This document shows, one piece after another, positions 19,115-27,893 of a stretch of 64,000 nucleotides of DNA; position 1 is the first letter of the stretch, and each line of letters begins with the position of its first letter. The DNA comes from Candidatus Enterococcus testudinis (GTDB lineage: Bacteria > Bacillota > Bacilli > Lactobacillales > Enterococcaceae). Position numbers and translations under genes: made by a program. The DNA lies in contig NZ_NGKU01000001.1 in the NCBI RefSeq assembly GCF_002140915.1, forward strand, positions 3,059,003-3,123,002, written 5' to 3'. The notes beneath the pieces were generated by a model, which did no database searches, was not told the origin of the DNA, and saw only the letters and a program-made list of their open reading frames with translations.

Positions 19115-21991
19115 TTATTCTACTTCTTCACTGCTTTGTGTCAAAAACTCATAATAATTTGGTTCTACTGGATCTTGTAACTTAAACTCTAATTCAACTA
19201 CATTTTTTAGCTTTCCATCGGTCGTAGGTTTTTGTAATTGCTGAATCGTTTCTTCAATTGGTGTTAATTCACCTAAATAATAGAAGTCTGTTTCATTGTC
19301 TTTATTATTATATTTTCGCTTAATAAATAAATGAATATGCCAGTCATCTGCATTTTTTAAAATCTGAACTTCTGGTGAAGCCAATGTTCTTGGTGATTTG
19401 GTGAACCATTTGAACGTACTCTCATCTATGAACTCATCTTCGTAAGCCATTAACGAAGCTTTAAAGTCTTTGCCTTTATCTAATGTAACAAAAATAGCAA
19501 AATGTTGGTTGCTGTACGTATAACCACCTATACCTTGCTCGTTTTGTTTGAAATCCATGTTCAACATCCGCAGAACATCTTTACGGCGATACTTCTCATA
19601 AAGGTTAAGCGGCTTGGTTATATCATATCGTTGCGATTTGGCTAATCCAGTATCTACCAAGTCTTTCAATAATTTAAGGAAATAAGGATTCTGACGGTAT
19701 GATTTAAAATTATCTGTAACCGCTAATCCTCGATCAGTTAATGTAAACATCCTCGAAGCTAGATAGCTTTTCCTAGTTCCTGTTTCATAGAAAGAAAGAT
19801 CTAAAACATGGACTGCTGATTCGATCGTATCTTTCGTATAATACACATTCAGTCCATCAAACAGCTGCTTCATTTCAGAAAATGTTAAGTTATTTCTTTC
19901 TGTGTTTATGAATTGGTCAATAAGCAACAATTCATGCGGTCTAATCCCTAGTAACAGTTCTACTGAAACGAACCGCAATGCTAAGTTCTCTGCTTCTGAT
20001 ACTTCCCCTTCGGCTTCACCTATTTTTTTCAAGAAATGATAATACGTTTTTTCTTTCCCGCTAATAATCAATGGGTCAATGCTATCCATTTTTTCAAAAT
20101 CCAGTAGATATGGTACGCGATTTAAGCGATGTTTAGCTTTGTAGAAGCTATCCTTCAAATCCGCTAACGTATTTAAACGCACTTGATCAATTGATTTGAA
20201 TATACGTTCTTTAGCTACTTTTTCGAAGTTAATGGAAGATAATCCAGAAATATAAGTGACATCAACAGTATCTCTACGAATGTTATTTTTATTCCTAGAA
20301 TTGTCTCCCGATAATGCCATTGGAATCATGTAGTTATTTTTATAATTCCCAATGAAATCAATGACGGTCACAAACTCTTTAGACGGATGTTTTCTTAATC
20401 CTCGTCCAAGTTGCTGGATGAAAATAATGCTTGATTCGGTATTTCTTAGCATCACTACTTGATTAATCTTGGGTATGTCTATCCCTTCATTAAATATATC
20501 AACTGTAAAGATATAATTTATTTTGCCATTTTCAAGATTTTGAACCTCTTGCTCACGTTTTTCTAAATTGTGATCGCCAGAAAGATAGGCACTTGGAATA
20601 CCCCTTTGTGTAAATAGTTCTGCCATTCTCTGTGCTTCTTCTTTACGACTACAGAAAACTAGCCCTTTCGGTACATTCCCTGAGCAACCATAATAATCAA
20701 TTTTTTGAATTAAAAAATCAACTCTTTCCTGATCCATCAAATAATTCAAATCAGATGTTTCGTCAATAACATGACCATCTTTTTCATAATCCGTAACGCC
20801 AAAATAGTAAAAAGGACATAGCATATCTTCTTCTAATGCCTGCTGCAGACGTATTTCATAGGCAATATTATAATCGAATAATTCAAAGATATTAAACCCA
20901 TCAGTCCGTTCAGGTGTCGCTGTCATGCCTAACAAAAATTCGGGCTGAAAGAAATTGATTGTTTTCTTGTATGAGCTGGCTCCAGCTTTATGGACCTCAT
21001 CAATTAGTATATAGTCAAATGCATCTGCACCTAATTGGTTTTGATAACTATCTTTAGAAATAGTTTGAATTGTTGCAAACAAATATTTAGCCGAAGTATT
21101 TTTTGAATTGCCTGATAAAATGCCAAAGTCTGCATCATCACCACTGATAATCTTTTTGAACGATGCCATTGCTTTTGTTAAAATTTGTTCTCGATGTACA
21201 ATGAACAGCATACGCTTCGGACTAAATTGATGCACATCAAAGCCGGCAAGATATGTTTTACCTGTACCTGTCGCTGAAATCACTAATCCTCTTTTAGCGC
21301 CGGTTTGTCTTAACTCTTGTAGATTATTCAATGCTTGCTTCTGCATTTCATTTGGGACCACATAAGGTGGGTATGATTTTTGTTGGATATCCTCAATCCA
21401 TTTTGTTACTTTAAGTCCCTGATAATTTTCTTCAAAGTTTTCTACCCATTCACGGGTCAAGGGAACAGCTGCTTCCCATTCTTGAATCAGATGTTCTTCG
21501 ATTGTCGAAATCATCTCACCATTATCGTTGGAAGTAAGTTTGACATTCCACTCATAATTTAATTTTAACGCAGACATTGTTAGATTTGAACTACCGATAA
21601 TAAAGGTTTTATGGTCTTCTTTATCAAATAAGTAACCTTTAGAGTGGAAACCTTTTTTAGACGAGATCCTTACTTCCACATTGGGAATGTTCAGCAGCGA
21701 AGCAAATGCTTTCGGTTCATTGAAACCAAGATACGTTGATGTTAAAATTTTTCCAGCAATGCCTCTTTCTGCCAAATCTGCAAGTTGCGCTTTGATTGCA
21801 TTTAGACCATCTTGTGTAACAAAAGCAACTGAAATAAAGAAGGACTGACAGCTATTCATTTCTTGGTGTAACGTCGTTAATAAGTAATCTTTTTTTTCAG
21901 GATTATTCACAATAAATTTCGGATTCAATTTTTCACTTGCTATTGTCTTATCGATGAATGCTTTTTGCAGTGCCCGCTCTAAATACTCCAT
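19115..21991 (-). CDS. DEAD/DEAH helicase with N-terminal PLD domain and DUF3427
   Basis: A 958-residue fusion. Residues about 25-160 form a phospholipase-D-like domain with the motif FHSKGYLFDKED (H116, K118, D123) and IIGSSNLT, typical of PLD nucleases. A superfamily 2 helicase core follows with Walker A ISATGTGKTYLAG (about residue 240), Walker B LIDEVHK, motif III GMTATPER and motif VI QQLGRGLRKH. The C-terminal half is the DUF3427 region. The start at 21991 is one base after the NUDIX stop, with GTAGGGAG upstream, so the two are co-translated. The family occurs sporadically in Firmicutes. Architecture and a nucleotide hydrolase partner suggest DNA repair or phage defence, which is inference. 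Confidence 0.88.
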   Translation of the reverse strand: MEYLERALQKAFIDKTIASEKLNPKFIVNNPEKKDYLLTTLHQEMNSCQSFFISVAFVTQDGLNAIKAQLADLAERGIAGKILTSTYLGFNEPKAFASLLNIPNVEVRISSKKGFHSKGYLFDKEDHKTFIIGSSNLTMSALKLNYEWNVKLTSNDNGEMISTIEEHLIQEWEAAVPLTREWVENFEENYQGLKVTKWIEDIQQKSYPPYVVPNEMQKQALNNLQELRQTGAKRGLVISATGTGKTYLAGFDVHQFSPKRMLFIVHREQILTKAMASFKKIISGDDADFGILSGNSKNTSAKYLFATIQTISKDSYQNQLGADAFDYILIDEVHKAGASSYKKTINFFQPEFLLGMTATPERTDGFNIFELFDYNIAYEIRLQQALEEDMLCPFYYFGVTDYEKDGHVIDETSDLNYLMDQERVDFLIQKIDYYGCSGNVPKGLVFCSRKEEAQRMAELFTQRGIPSAYLSGDHNLEKREQEVQNLENGKINYIFTVDIFNEGIDIPKINQVVMLRNTESSIIFIQQLGRGLRKHPSKEFVTVIDFIGNYKNNYMIPMALSGDNSRNKNNIRRDTVDVTYISGLSSINFEKVAKERIFKSIDQVRLNTLADLKDSFYKAKHRLNRVPYLLDFEKMDSIDPLIISGKEKTYYHFLKKIGEAEGEVSEAENLALRFVSVELLLGIRPHELLLIDQFINTERNNLTFSEMKQLFDGLNVYYTKDTIESAVHVLDLSFYETGTRKSYLASRMFTLTDRGLAVTDNFKSYRQNPYFLKLLKDLVDTGLAKSQRYDITKPLNLYEKYRRKDVLRMLNMDFKQNEQGIGGYTYSNQHFAIFVTLDKGKDFKASLMAYEDEFIDESTFKWFTKSPRTLASPEVQILKNADDWHIHLFIKRKYNNKDNETDFYYLGELTPIEETIQQLQKPTTDGKLKNVVELEFKLQDPVEPNYYEFLTQSSEEVE

Positions 21992-21992
21992 T

Positions 21993-22400
21993 CTATATGC
22001 TCCCTACATCATATTTCATTAATTTTTCAACAGTTGGCACATCTGCTGGTGCCCATTCTACTGTCTGCAATTCTTCAGGTGATAACCACTTTACTTGTAT
22101 GTGTTCTGTTAATTGTGGCTCCCCTTCATCTAATGCACAAATAAAGGTAGTTAGATTGACGAAACCAAAATCATATTCATAACGACAAAATTCAAAGTCT
22201 TCCTCTTGAATGCTTACTTGTATCCTAAGCTCTTCTTCTAACTCGCGTCTAAGCGCTTGCACTTTAGTTTCATCTTGTTCGATTTTGCCACCAGGAAATT
22301 CCCACAGGTTCGCTAATGATCTTTCAGGTCCTCTTTGACAGCATAAAATCTTCCCGTTTTTGATAATGATCGCGCCAACTACATGTATTTCTTTTTTCAT
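21993..22400 (-). CDS. NUDIX hydrolase (MutT-like)
   Basis: The 135-residue protein has the full NUDIX box from GGKIEQDETKVQALRRELEEEL (about residues 38-59), with the REL-x-EE core that binds the metal. The opening IHVVGAIIIKNGKILCCQRG resembles MutT-type (d)NTP pyrophosphatases. It sits one base upstream of the PLD-helicase gene and was probably acquired with it. Its substrate is unknown: it could clean oxidised dNTPs or remove a nucleotide signal. Confidence 0.9.
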   Translation of the reverse strand: MKKEIHVVGAIIIKNGKILCCQRGPERSLANLWEFPGGKIEQDETKVQALRRELEEELRIQVSIQEEDFEFCRYEYDFGFVNLTTFICALDEGEPQLTEHIQVKWLSPEELQTVEWAPADVPTVEKLMKYDVGSI

Positions 22401-22536
22401 ATATAACCCTCTTATCTTGATAGTATTCTTCTTATTAGGATCGCATAAAAGTTCAGATGAGGCAACAAGTTAATTTAGGGTTAATTTGTACTATACTGTT
22501 ATTCTGAATGCAACTTTAATTCCATTCATAGCACAC

Positions 22537-22572
22537 AAAAAAACATGAGCTCTTCACCCGCTCATGTTTTTT
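22537..22572. terminator. bidirectional intrinsic terminator
   Basis: Perfect stem AAAAAACATGAGC/GCTCATGTTTTTT with a nine-base loop. It lies just after the rhodanese stop codon (22575) and probably ends that transcript. Confidence 0.85.
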
Positions 22573-22574
22573 AT

Positions 22575-22874
22575 TTACCTAATAACCTCACCTTGCCACT
22601 CAGACATCCCACCTAAAACATTCACCACTCGAATGCCTTGACTACTCAAATAACTACAAGCCTGCGACGAACGCCCGCCAGACTGGCAAACGATATAATA
22701 CGTTTTATCCTTCTCAAATGAGTCGATTTCTTCCACCAATATACGCAATGGCCGATTAATTGCCTGGGGTATGTGTCCTTCTGCAAATTCATCGCTTTCT
22801 CGTACATCGATGATCGTTAAAGGTGTTTGTTTGCTTTTTTGATAAAATGCGTCATTGCTGATTGATGGGAACAT
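22575..22874 (-). CDS. rhodanese-like domain protein
   Basis: A single-domain sulfurtransferase of about 99 residues. It has the CH2A-like IIDVRESDEFAEGHIPQAIN block and the active-site loop CQSGGRSS (Cys63 from this start). I place the start at 22874 (MFPSIS), eight bases after AAAGGAG, rather than at the upstream ATG 22955, which has no ribosome binding site. These small proteins move sulfane sulfur in the cytoplasm. Nothing in the surroundings narrows its role. Confidence 0.9.
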   Translation of the reverse strand: MFPSISNDAFYQKSKQTPLTIIDVRESDEFAEGHIPQAINRPLRILVEEIDSFEKDKTYYIVCQSGGRSSQACSYLSSQGIRVVNVLGGMSEWQGEVIR

Positions 22875-22945
22875 TTTTGCCACTCCTTTATGTCTTGTGG
22901 CTTTATTTAACAGGTGAAGTGGCTTTTTGTCAATTGAACTGCAAT

Positions 22946-22971
22946 AAACCCACATCGCTGGATGTGGGTTT
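22946..22971. terminator. bidirectional hairpin terminator
   Basis: Perfect 11-bp stem AAACCCACATC/GATGTGGGTTT with a four-base loop. It stands directly after the YoeB-like fragment and upstream of the rhodanese gene. Confidence 0.7.
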
Positions 22972-22978
22972 GCTTGTT

Positions 22979-23125
22979 TCAGTAATGATCTTTTGCCGAG
23001 TAGATAAAAATTGTGTCATGTTCAACTTTATAAATCAGCCGGTGCTCATCTGTAATTCTTCTGGAGCATTTTCCAGATAGATCATATTTTAGTGGTTCTG
23101 GTTTTCCTAGAAAAGGGATATCCAT
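22979..23125 (-). pseudogene. YoeB/Txe-family toxin, C-terminal remnant
   Basis: Forty-eight codons read MDIPFLGKPEPLKYDLSG, then SRRITDEHRLIYKV and IYSAKDHY-stop. This matches the last half of YoeB mRNA interferases, including the conserved SRRI-DEHRL-Y block and the terminal HY. The N-terminal half is missing: the frame is closed just upstream by a stop codon, and there is no ribosome binding site. It is a dead toxin gene, next to a short remnant that resembles an antitoxin end. Confidence 0.7.
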
Positions 23126-23128
23126 GCC

Positions 23129-23188
23129 TTACCTTTCCATCTCTACATCAATTAAATCATGTGTGTTAAATTCGCCTTTATTGTACAT
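23129..23188 (-). pseudogene. possible antitoxin (YefM-like) C-terminal remnant
   Basis: A 19-codon open tail (MYNKGEFNTHDLIDVEMER) ends three bases before the YoeB remnant. Position and acidic end fit the C-terminus of a PhdYefM antitoxin that normally precedes yoeB, but the match is too short to prove. Confidence 0.3.
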
Positions 23189-23219
23189 TATATTCTACGC
23201 TAAAGTAAGCGATCTTTTT

Positions 23220-24386
23220 CTATCTCTTCCTTGAATCACTCATTCTCATCATAAAACCAACTTTCCCCACAACCACAACGCCGCCACCCAACACTAGCAT
23301 CAACACAGCCCCGCCATAAAACAAGCCTGACTGGTGCAGGAAAGGAAATAGATGTTGCAGATAGGCGATTGTCAGTGGTGTGGCAGCAGTCCCGATATTG
23401 AAGAAGATCAGCAGCAGCGCTGTTTGAGCTGTGGCTTGTTGACTCTTTTGGTTGACTTCATTAAAGACATAAGGGACGAAGGTTCGGAAGGAGAAGCCGC
23501 ATAGGATGACTGCAAGGGAGGCGATCCACAGATTTGGTGCACGCGCTAAAAGCAGGAGCGCTATGCTCATTCCTAAGAATGACACGGGAATCGTCCATTC
23601 CTTAAAGATACGGACTGTTTTGCCGAATACCATGCCGGCTGTCATTGCACCGAACCCGATGAATGCCAATAAATTACTGCCATCTGTTGCATCTCCAATC
23701 GCTTTATCATAGAGCAAGCCCGTAACCTTTACCGCAATCGACATATAAACAGTCACTGCCAGAAAGAGCAAGATCAGATAATAGATCAGTGTCCGATCAA
23801 TCGTTGGCCCTGTCTTGGCTTCTTTCTCATCGGATGTGGTTGGTCTGATGTCAGGTACAAACAAACCAAATAGAAAAAGAATTGGTATGGCTAGGCCGTA
23901 GACCATAAAGGAATAGCGCCATCCAGTGACCAATAATTGGCCAACCAAAAAGGTGATCAGCATCCCACCAATACCTTCAAAGGCACTTTGCAATCCAATG
24001 ACTGTCGCCAGATGACCGCCCGAATATAAACCGGCAGCTATCGTATAAAGCAAAGGATTAAATAGACCCACGCCAACGCCAAAGAGGATCCGGCTTAAGA
24101 AAAGGCTAGTGAAGGAGGTTGTCACCACTGGCAGTAAACCTGCCAGACAGACAATGCCAATCCCTACTTGGACAGTTTGTTTGTAGCCGATGCGTTGCGC
24201 GACTTTGGGACTGATAAGAATGGTTAAGATAATAAATAATGAAGGGATCGTTGTCAAAAGTTCGATCAACGTTTCATTAACGGTAGGATAAGCCTGGACG
24301 ATCGCTGGGATATTTCCGGCGATCGCCCCTGCTGAAACAACCAATAAAGAAACGGACAATAAAGAAATCTTCCTTAGCTGCGCCAT
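23220..24386 (-). CDS. MFS transporter (CynX/NimT-like)
   Basis: A 388-residue membrane protein with twelve hydrophobic segments. It has the major-facilitator signature LSRILFGVGVGLFNPLLYTI after TM3 and a basic cytoplasmic loop (PDIRPTTSDEKEAK) between the halves. It resembles the CynX/NimT group, whose known members export or import small anions and nitroimidazoles. It lies three bases after the CMD-family gene on the same strand and is the last gene of a three-gene run with a cupin. The substrate cannot be read from the sequence. Confidence 0.85.
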   Translation of the reverse strand: MAQLRKISLLSVSLLVVSAGAIAGNIPAIVQAYPTVNETLIELLTTIPSLFIILTILISPKVAQRIGYKQTVQVGIGIVCLAGLLPVVTTSFTSLFLSRILFGVGVGLFNPLLYTIAAGLYSGGHLATVIGLQSAFEGIGGMLITFLVGQLLVTGWRYSFMVYGLAIPILFLFGLFVPDIRPTTSDEKEAKTGPTIDRTLIYYLILLFLAVTVYMSIAVKVTGLLYDKAIGDATDGSNLLAFIGFGAMTAGMVFGKTVRIFKEWTIPVSFLGMSIALLLLARAPNLWIASLAVILCGFSFRTFVPYVFNEVNQKSQQATAQTALLLIFFNIGTAATPLTIAYLQHLFPFLHQSGLFYGGAVLMLVLGGGVVVVGKVGFMMRMSDSRKR

Positions 24387-24389
24387 TGA

Positions 24390-24704
24390 TTATTCGAAGA
24401 TTTCTTTTGCCAATGCAAAGGCACTCCAAGCTTTTGGCCAGCCTGCGTAAAAAGCCAAATGTGTGATCAGCCCAACGATTTCGTCTTTGGTCACACCATT
24501 GGTTTTTGCGATCGTCAAATGTGCTTCCAGTTGTGGGGCACCCATTGCCAAAAGTGCCGCACAGGTGATCATACTTCTGTCATGGGCAGACAAGGTGTCT
24601 TCTTTTGCCCAGACTTCACCAAACAAAATATCATCGTTCAATGCTGCAAATTGTGGGGCGAATTCGCCTAGTTGCTCTCTGCCAGCTGTTTGTTTTTTCA
24701 TCAT
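24390..24704 (-). CDS. carboxymuconolactone decarboxylase (CMD)-family protein
   Basis: A 104-residue helical protein with the CMD core: LSAHDRSMITCAALLAMGAP and LEAHLTIAKTNGVTKDEIVGLI, ending in WPKAWSAFALAKEIF. The CxxC of AhpD-type peroxidases is absent. In this gene neighbourhood (cupin then CMD) such proteins are often annotated as redox or aromatic-degradation enzymes, but activity is not known. AAGGAGAG lies upstream of the start. Confidence 0.85.
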   Translation of the reverse strand: MMKKQTAGREQLGEFAPQFAALNDDILFGEVWAKEDTLSAHDRSMITCAALLAMGAPQLEAHLTIAKTNGVTKDEIVGLITHLAFYAGWPKAWSAFALAKEIFE

Positions 24705-24717
24705 AAATCTCTCCTTC

Positions 24718-25131
24718 TTATTTGTCTAAGTTGTTGTACCATTCATCTGTGACTGGTTCCAACCATTCTGGGGTGCCTGCGGTGATCGCGACATGCGTGA
24801 ACCAGCTATCCTTTGCGGCACCATGCCAATGTTTGACGCCATCATGGGTGGTAATGACATCTCCAGCTTGTAGGAATTGCGCTGGTTTGCCTGCTTCTTG
24901 GTACCAGCCTTCTCCCCCTGTGACGAGGAGTAATTGGAACCCATCATGATGAATATGCCAGTTGTTGCGGCAGCCTGGTTCAAAAGTCACGTTGCCGACA
25001 CCGACATTGATTGCTGGATCAGCGATTAGGCTTTGCAAGTAGCTTTGTCCGATAAAGTATTGTGCATAGGCGTCGTTTTTTTCTCCGATTGGGAAGATCA
25101 GACCGTCTTTAACTTCTTCATGTTTGCTCAT
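24718..25131 (-). CDS. cupin-domain protein
   Basis: This 137-residue protein has both cupin motifs: CRNNWHIHHDGFQLLLVTGGEGWYQ (metal ligands among the histidines) and DVITTHDGVKHWHGA. It resembles cupins found beside CMD proteins in quinone or carbonyl stress clusters. The start at 25131 follows GGAGGAAAG. A LysR regulator lies upstream on the same strand behind a terminator, so the control is probably by that protein acting on its own promoter; that is inference. Confidence 0.88.
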   Translation of the reverse strand: MSKHEEVKDGLIFPIGEKNDAYAQYFIGQSYLQSLIADPAINVGVGNVTFEPGCRNNWHIHHDGFQLLLVTGGEGWYQEAGKPAQFLQAGDVITTHDGVKHWHGAAKDSWFTHVAITAGTPEWLEPVTDEWYNNLDK

Positions 25132-25165
25132 ATTACTTTCCTCCAGTATGTTGATTTCGTCCTAC

Positions 25166-25211
25166 AAAAAAACGAGAGGTACGATGTATAGCATCATCGT
25201 ACCTCTCGTTT
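25166..25211. terminator. strong terminator between lysR and the cupin operon
   Basis: A perfect 16-bp stem AACGAGAGGTACGATG/CATCGTACCTCTCGTT with an eight-base loop and A/T tracts on both sides. It separates the LysR transcript from the cupin-CMD-MFS genes. Confidence 0.88.
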
Positions 25212-25243
25212 CACTATTCGTCTAATGCTCTTTTTAGATCATG

Positions 25244-26125
25244 CTATGCTTTGAAAGCATGTTTGAAGCGCGTAATGATTTCTTGCACTGCAGGTGTTTG
25301 CATCCGTTCTTTCCACACCAATAGACAGTTTGTCTGGATCGCTGGTTCCATGGGAATAAACACGGTATGATCGGCTGCTCGTTTCGTCACAGCACCTTCA
25401 ATCGTTAAGGCGATTCCTACGTTGTGTTCCACCAATGGCAAAGTATTGAACAATAAGTTGAAATGGCCAACGATCGAGAGCTGTACCAATGGCACGCCAG
25501 CCCACGAAGCCAGTAACCGCTGCACTTCTTCTCTATTGGAACACAGCAGCGGCAGTCCTTGAATATCTGCTGGCGTCAACTGGTTTTTGCTTGCAATGGG
25601 CCAATCTTTTGACACTAAGAACCCCCATGTTTCTTCTCGCGGCAGCTTTAATACATGGACGTTTGTCAAGGATGCTGGTTCCAGTAAGACAGCTAGATCC
25701 AACAATCCTTTGTCGAGTTTGTCACTGATATCATCACTAGTGCCCGTCACCAAGTTGAAGGTGACTTTGGGGTAATCCTTGACCATTTCTTCCAGCATCA
25801 TGGCAACAGTGTCCGAATTATCTGCTTCCACACTGCCGATGGTCATCACGCCTTCAAGCTGCGCCTGCTTCCTTTCAGCAAAGTTCTGATCTAATTTATC
25901 ACTAAGAAGAATCAACTCTTCTGCCCGCTCTTTGAGAAAAAGGCCATCCGGCAATAAATACAGCTGGTTCTTTTCTCTGCGAAACAACGGCACGCCCAAG
26001 TTTTCTTCTAACTCGCGAATCTGACGACTCAAGGTAGGTTGCGTGATATTCAATAGTTTCGCTGCTCTTGAAATATTGCCTTCTTGGGCAACTGTCCAAA
26101 AATAACGTAAAAGTCTGATTTCCAT
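25244..26125 (-). CDS. LysR-family transcriptional regulator
   Basis: A 293-residue regulator with the LysR helix-turn-helix (LRYFWTVAQEGNISRAAKLLNITQPTLSRQIRELEENLG, residues 5-43) and a C-terminal substrate-sensing domain (MTIGSVEADNSDTVAMMLEE and following). It precedes the cupin, CMD and MFS genes, which are its most likely targets. Unlike most LysR genes it is not divergent from them; a strong terminator lies between. Confidence 0.9.
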   Translation of the reverse strand: MEIRLLRYFWTVAQEGNISRAAKLLNITQPTLSRQIRELEENLGVPLFRREKNQLYLLPDGLFLKERAEELILLSDKLDQNFAERKQAQLEGVMTIGSVEADNSDTVAMMLEEMVKDYPKVTFNLVTGTSDDISDKLDKGLLDLAVLLEPASLTNVHVLKLPREETWGFLVSKDWPIASKNQLTPADIQGLPLLCSNREEVQRLLASWAGVPLVQLSIVGHFNLLFNTLPLVEHNVGIALTIEGAVTKRAADHTVFIPMEPAIQTNCLLVWKERMQTPAVQEIITRFKHAFKA

Positions 26126-26220
26126 CCTGTGCCTCTTCTTTTTTTTATTTTTACTATAGCAGATTTATAGGGATAATGCGCTAGCGACTTTTTTCAAGGT
26201 TTATCGTCTTGAAATCTACT

Positions 26221-26544
26221 TTATACGTACTGATAATAGACAATTATAAGGCAAATAATCAAAGCCAAAAAAACGACAATGACCTTTATTGTGCTTTCTA
26301 GACTGTCTGTCTTCATTTCAAACTTGGCCGGTCTAAAAGTAGGATTCAAGGTTTTCGTCTGATAGTCAACTGAACTAGAAAAGAAACTATCTGAAGGAAT
26401 CATAAAAATGAACATCACGCCATAGATAATCGCTGCAAAAATGAATGGGCTGAAATCAAATATATGACCAACAATCAATCCAATAATCATTGGCACACCT
26501 ATATATAATATGGTTCTGAGTAGGATCAAATAGCTTTTTTTAAT
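26221..26544 (-). CDS. small membrane protein, probable ATT start
   Basis: About 107 residues with three hydrophobic segments (ILYIGVPMIIGLIVGHIF, FIFAAIIYGVMFIFMI and VIVVFLALIICLIIVYY). No ATG fits; a TTG exists at 26529. I favour the ATT at 26544, because it lies five bases after GGGGGAG and gives a normal lysine-rich start (MKKSYLILLRT). It is followed upstream by two other unknown membrane-anchored genes on the same strand and may be part of their operon. No known family was recognised with confidence. Confidence 0.55.
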   Translation of the reverse strand: MKKSYLILLRTILYIGVPMIIGLIVGHIFDFSPFIFAAIIYGVMFIFMIPSDSFFSSSVDYQTKTLNPTFRPAKFEMKTDSLESTIKVIVVFLALIICLIIVYYQYV

Positions 26545-26565
26545 ATTAACTCCCCCTTTTTTGTT

Positions 26566-27009
26566 TCACTCAAAAACAAATTCCCTCTTATGATCATTCA
26601 AGCCGTCAACATACGTGACAGCCATCACGATTCTTCCTGTGGCTTCCTCGAAATCAACGACTTTAAGTTCGAGTGAATATTTTTTTGTATTGCTATCGAT
26701 ATACCCAACGATTGTCTGCGCTTGACCATTGATCATCAGGGATAGACTACTCTCACCGCTGCTCTCGTTATCAGGAACAGCTGCTTCTGCAGAATGGATT
26801 GTATCGCTATGATATATGGTTTCTTCTCCATTTTGATACTGTCTTGTCAGGGTCATCGACTGTTGAATCGCCCCTTGCGCATTGATGATCGACAGGTCTT
26901 TTTTGGGGTGAGTGAGAAAGAAAACAGCTGCGCCTAAGACAATGATGAGCCCACAAAATAATACGCCGACTCCAATCTTTTTCTGGTTGCTTGTCATAAT
27001 ACTTGTCAT
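26566..27009 (-). CDS. membrane-anchored extracellular protein of unknown function
   Basis: A protein of about 147 residues starting near MTSIMTSNQKKIGVG. One N-terminal membrane segment (GVLFCGLIIVLGAAVFFLT) is followed by a polar outer domain rich in serine, glutamate and beta-forming residues (SLSLMINGQAQTIVGYIDSN). AGAAGGG precedes the ATGs at 27009 and 26997, so either may be used. It follows the gene at 27017 by seven bases and is probably co-transcribed. I do not recognise the family. Confidence 0.6.
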   Translation of the reverse strand: MTSIMTSNQKKIGVGVLFCGLIIVLGAAVFFLTHPKKDLSIINAQGAIQQSMTLTRQYQNGEETIYHSDTIHSAEAAVPDNESSGESSLSLMINGQAQTIVGYIDSNTKKYSLELKVVDFEEATGRIVMAVTYVDGLNDHKREFVFE

Positions 27010-27016
27010 CCCTTCT

Positions 27017-27658
27017 CTACAACGTATCTGGTTGATGATAGACATAGATTGCAGCCGGTACTGCATCTAACTGATTGAATTCTGTAAAAAATGCATGATA
27101 CGTATTTGCTTCTTTATTGTATACAACCAACCATTGGTGTGAAGGAATGCTTTCAACAGCATAGTACACCAACGTGGCATCTTCATCTAGGATACGCAAC
27201 TGCTGGGTGATATTTTCTTCGACTGCCAAGTATTGATGAAATGACTGGCCATGATATGTGATATCATCTATCGATTCATATGGAAGTTGGTCAAAAAATG
27301 TGATAGGTATCGTCTTCACATGGTTGGCAACATGCAGAACGCGAATCAATTCCATTTCGGCATGAAGTGTATAGAGAAGATAGTCCATTGGCTCTTCATC
27401 AGTGACTTGATACAGTTTTTCTTTTGAATCAAAAACCTCTATTCGATTGCGCCCGTTTGTGAGATAACCCAAAAAGTCGCCTTCGTCTATATGTTCTGCA
27501 TTGTAGACGGAATAGTACATGACCTCGTTGAATTGTAGGCTGCTGTCGTCATCTTGTATAAACCCAACAATATGTCCATTGATATAATTGCTATAAGCAT
27601 AAAATATGATGCTACCGATGAGCAAGATACTGATAAGTACAGATATGCTTTTTTTCAC
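27017..27658 (-). CDS. membrane-anchored or secreted protein of unknown function
   Basis: A 213-residue protein with an N-terminal signal-anchor (VLISILLIGSIIFYAYSNYI) and an acidic extracellular part. It begins with GTG at 27658 after AAAGGGG. No conserved motif is evident to me. It heads a run with the genes at 26566 and 26221, all of unknown function and all membrane-associated, so they may work together at the cell surface. Confidence 0.6.
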   Translation of the reverse strand: MKKSISVLISILLIGSIIFYAYSNYINGHIVGFIQDDDSSLQFNEVMYYSVYNAEHIDEGDFLGYLTNGRNRIEVFDSKEKLYQVTDEEPMDYLLYTLHAEMELIRVLHVANHVKTIPITFFDQLPYESIDDITYHGQSFHQYLAVEENITQQLRILDEDATLVYYAVESIPSHQWLVVYNKEANTYHAFFTEFNQLDAVPAAIYVYHQPDTL

Positions 27659-27811
27659 AAAATCGCCCCTTTACATGCTGCTGTCGTCTACATCCTTCGC
27701 ATCGACTTAGTCATAGTATATCTTACCCTTCAAACTAAATAAATACTCTCTTGTTGGCAAAAGTTGAGCGATTGAGGTCTTGAACCCCTCAGAAAAAAAT
27801 TATATACACAA

Positions 27812-27856
27812 AAATGACAGCCCAAGCAATCAATATCTGCTTTTGGCTGTCTTTTT
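27812..27856 (-). terminator. terminator after the NmrA-like gene
   Basis: Minus strand: GACAGCCAAAAGCAGA pairs with a TGCTTGGGCTGTC arm (one bulge), then TTTTTG follows. It stands 38 bases after the stop codon at 27894. Confidence 0.6.
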
Positions 27857-27893
27857 TGGACTGCATGTTCCGGGATAAAGTTTGTCTATCTCC

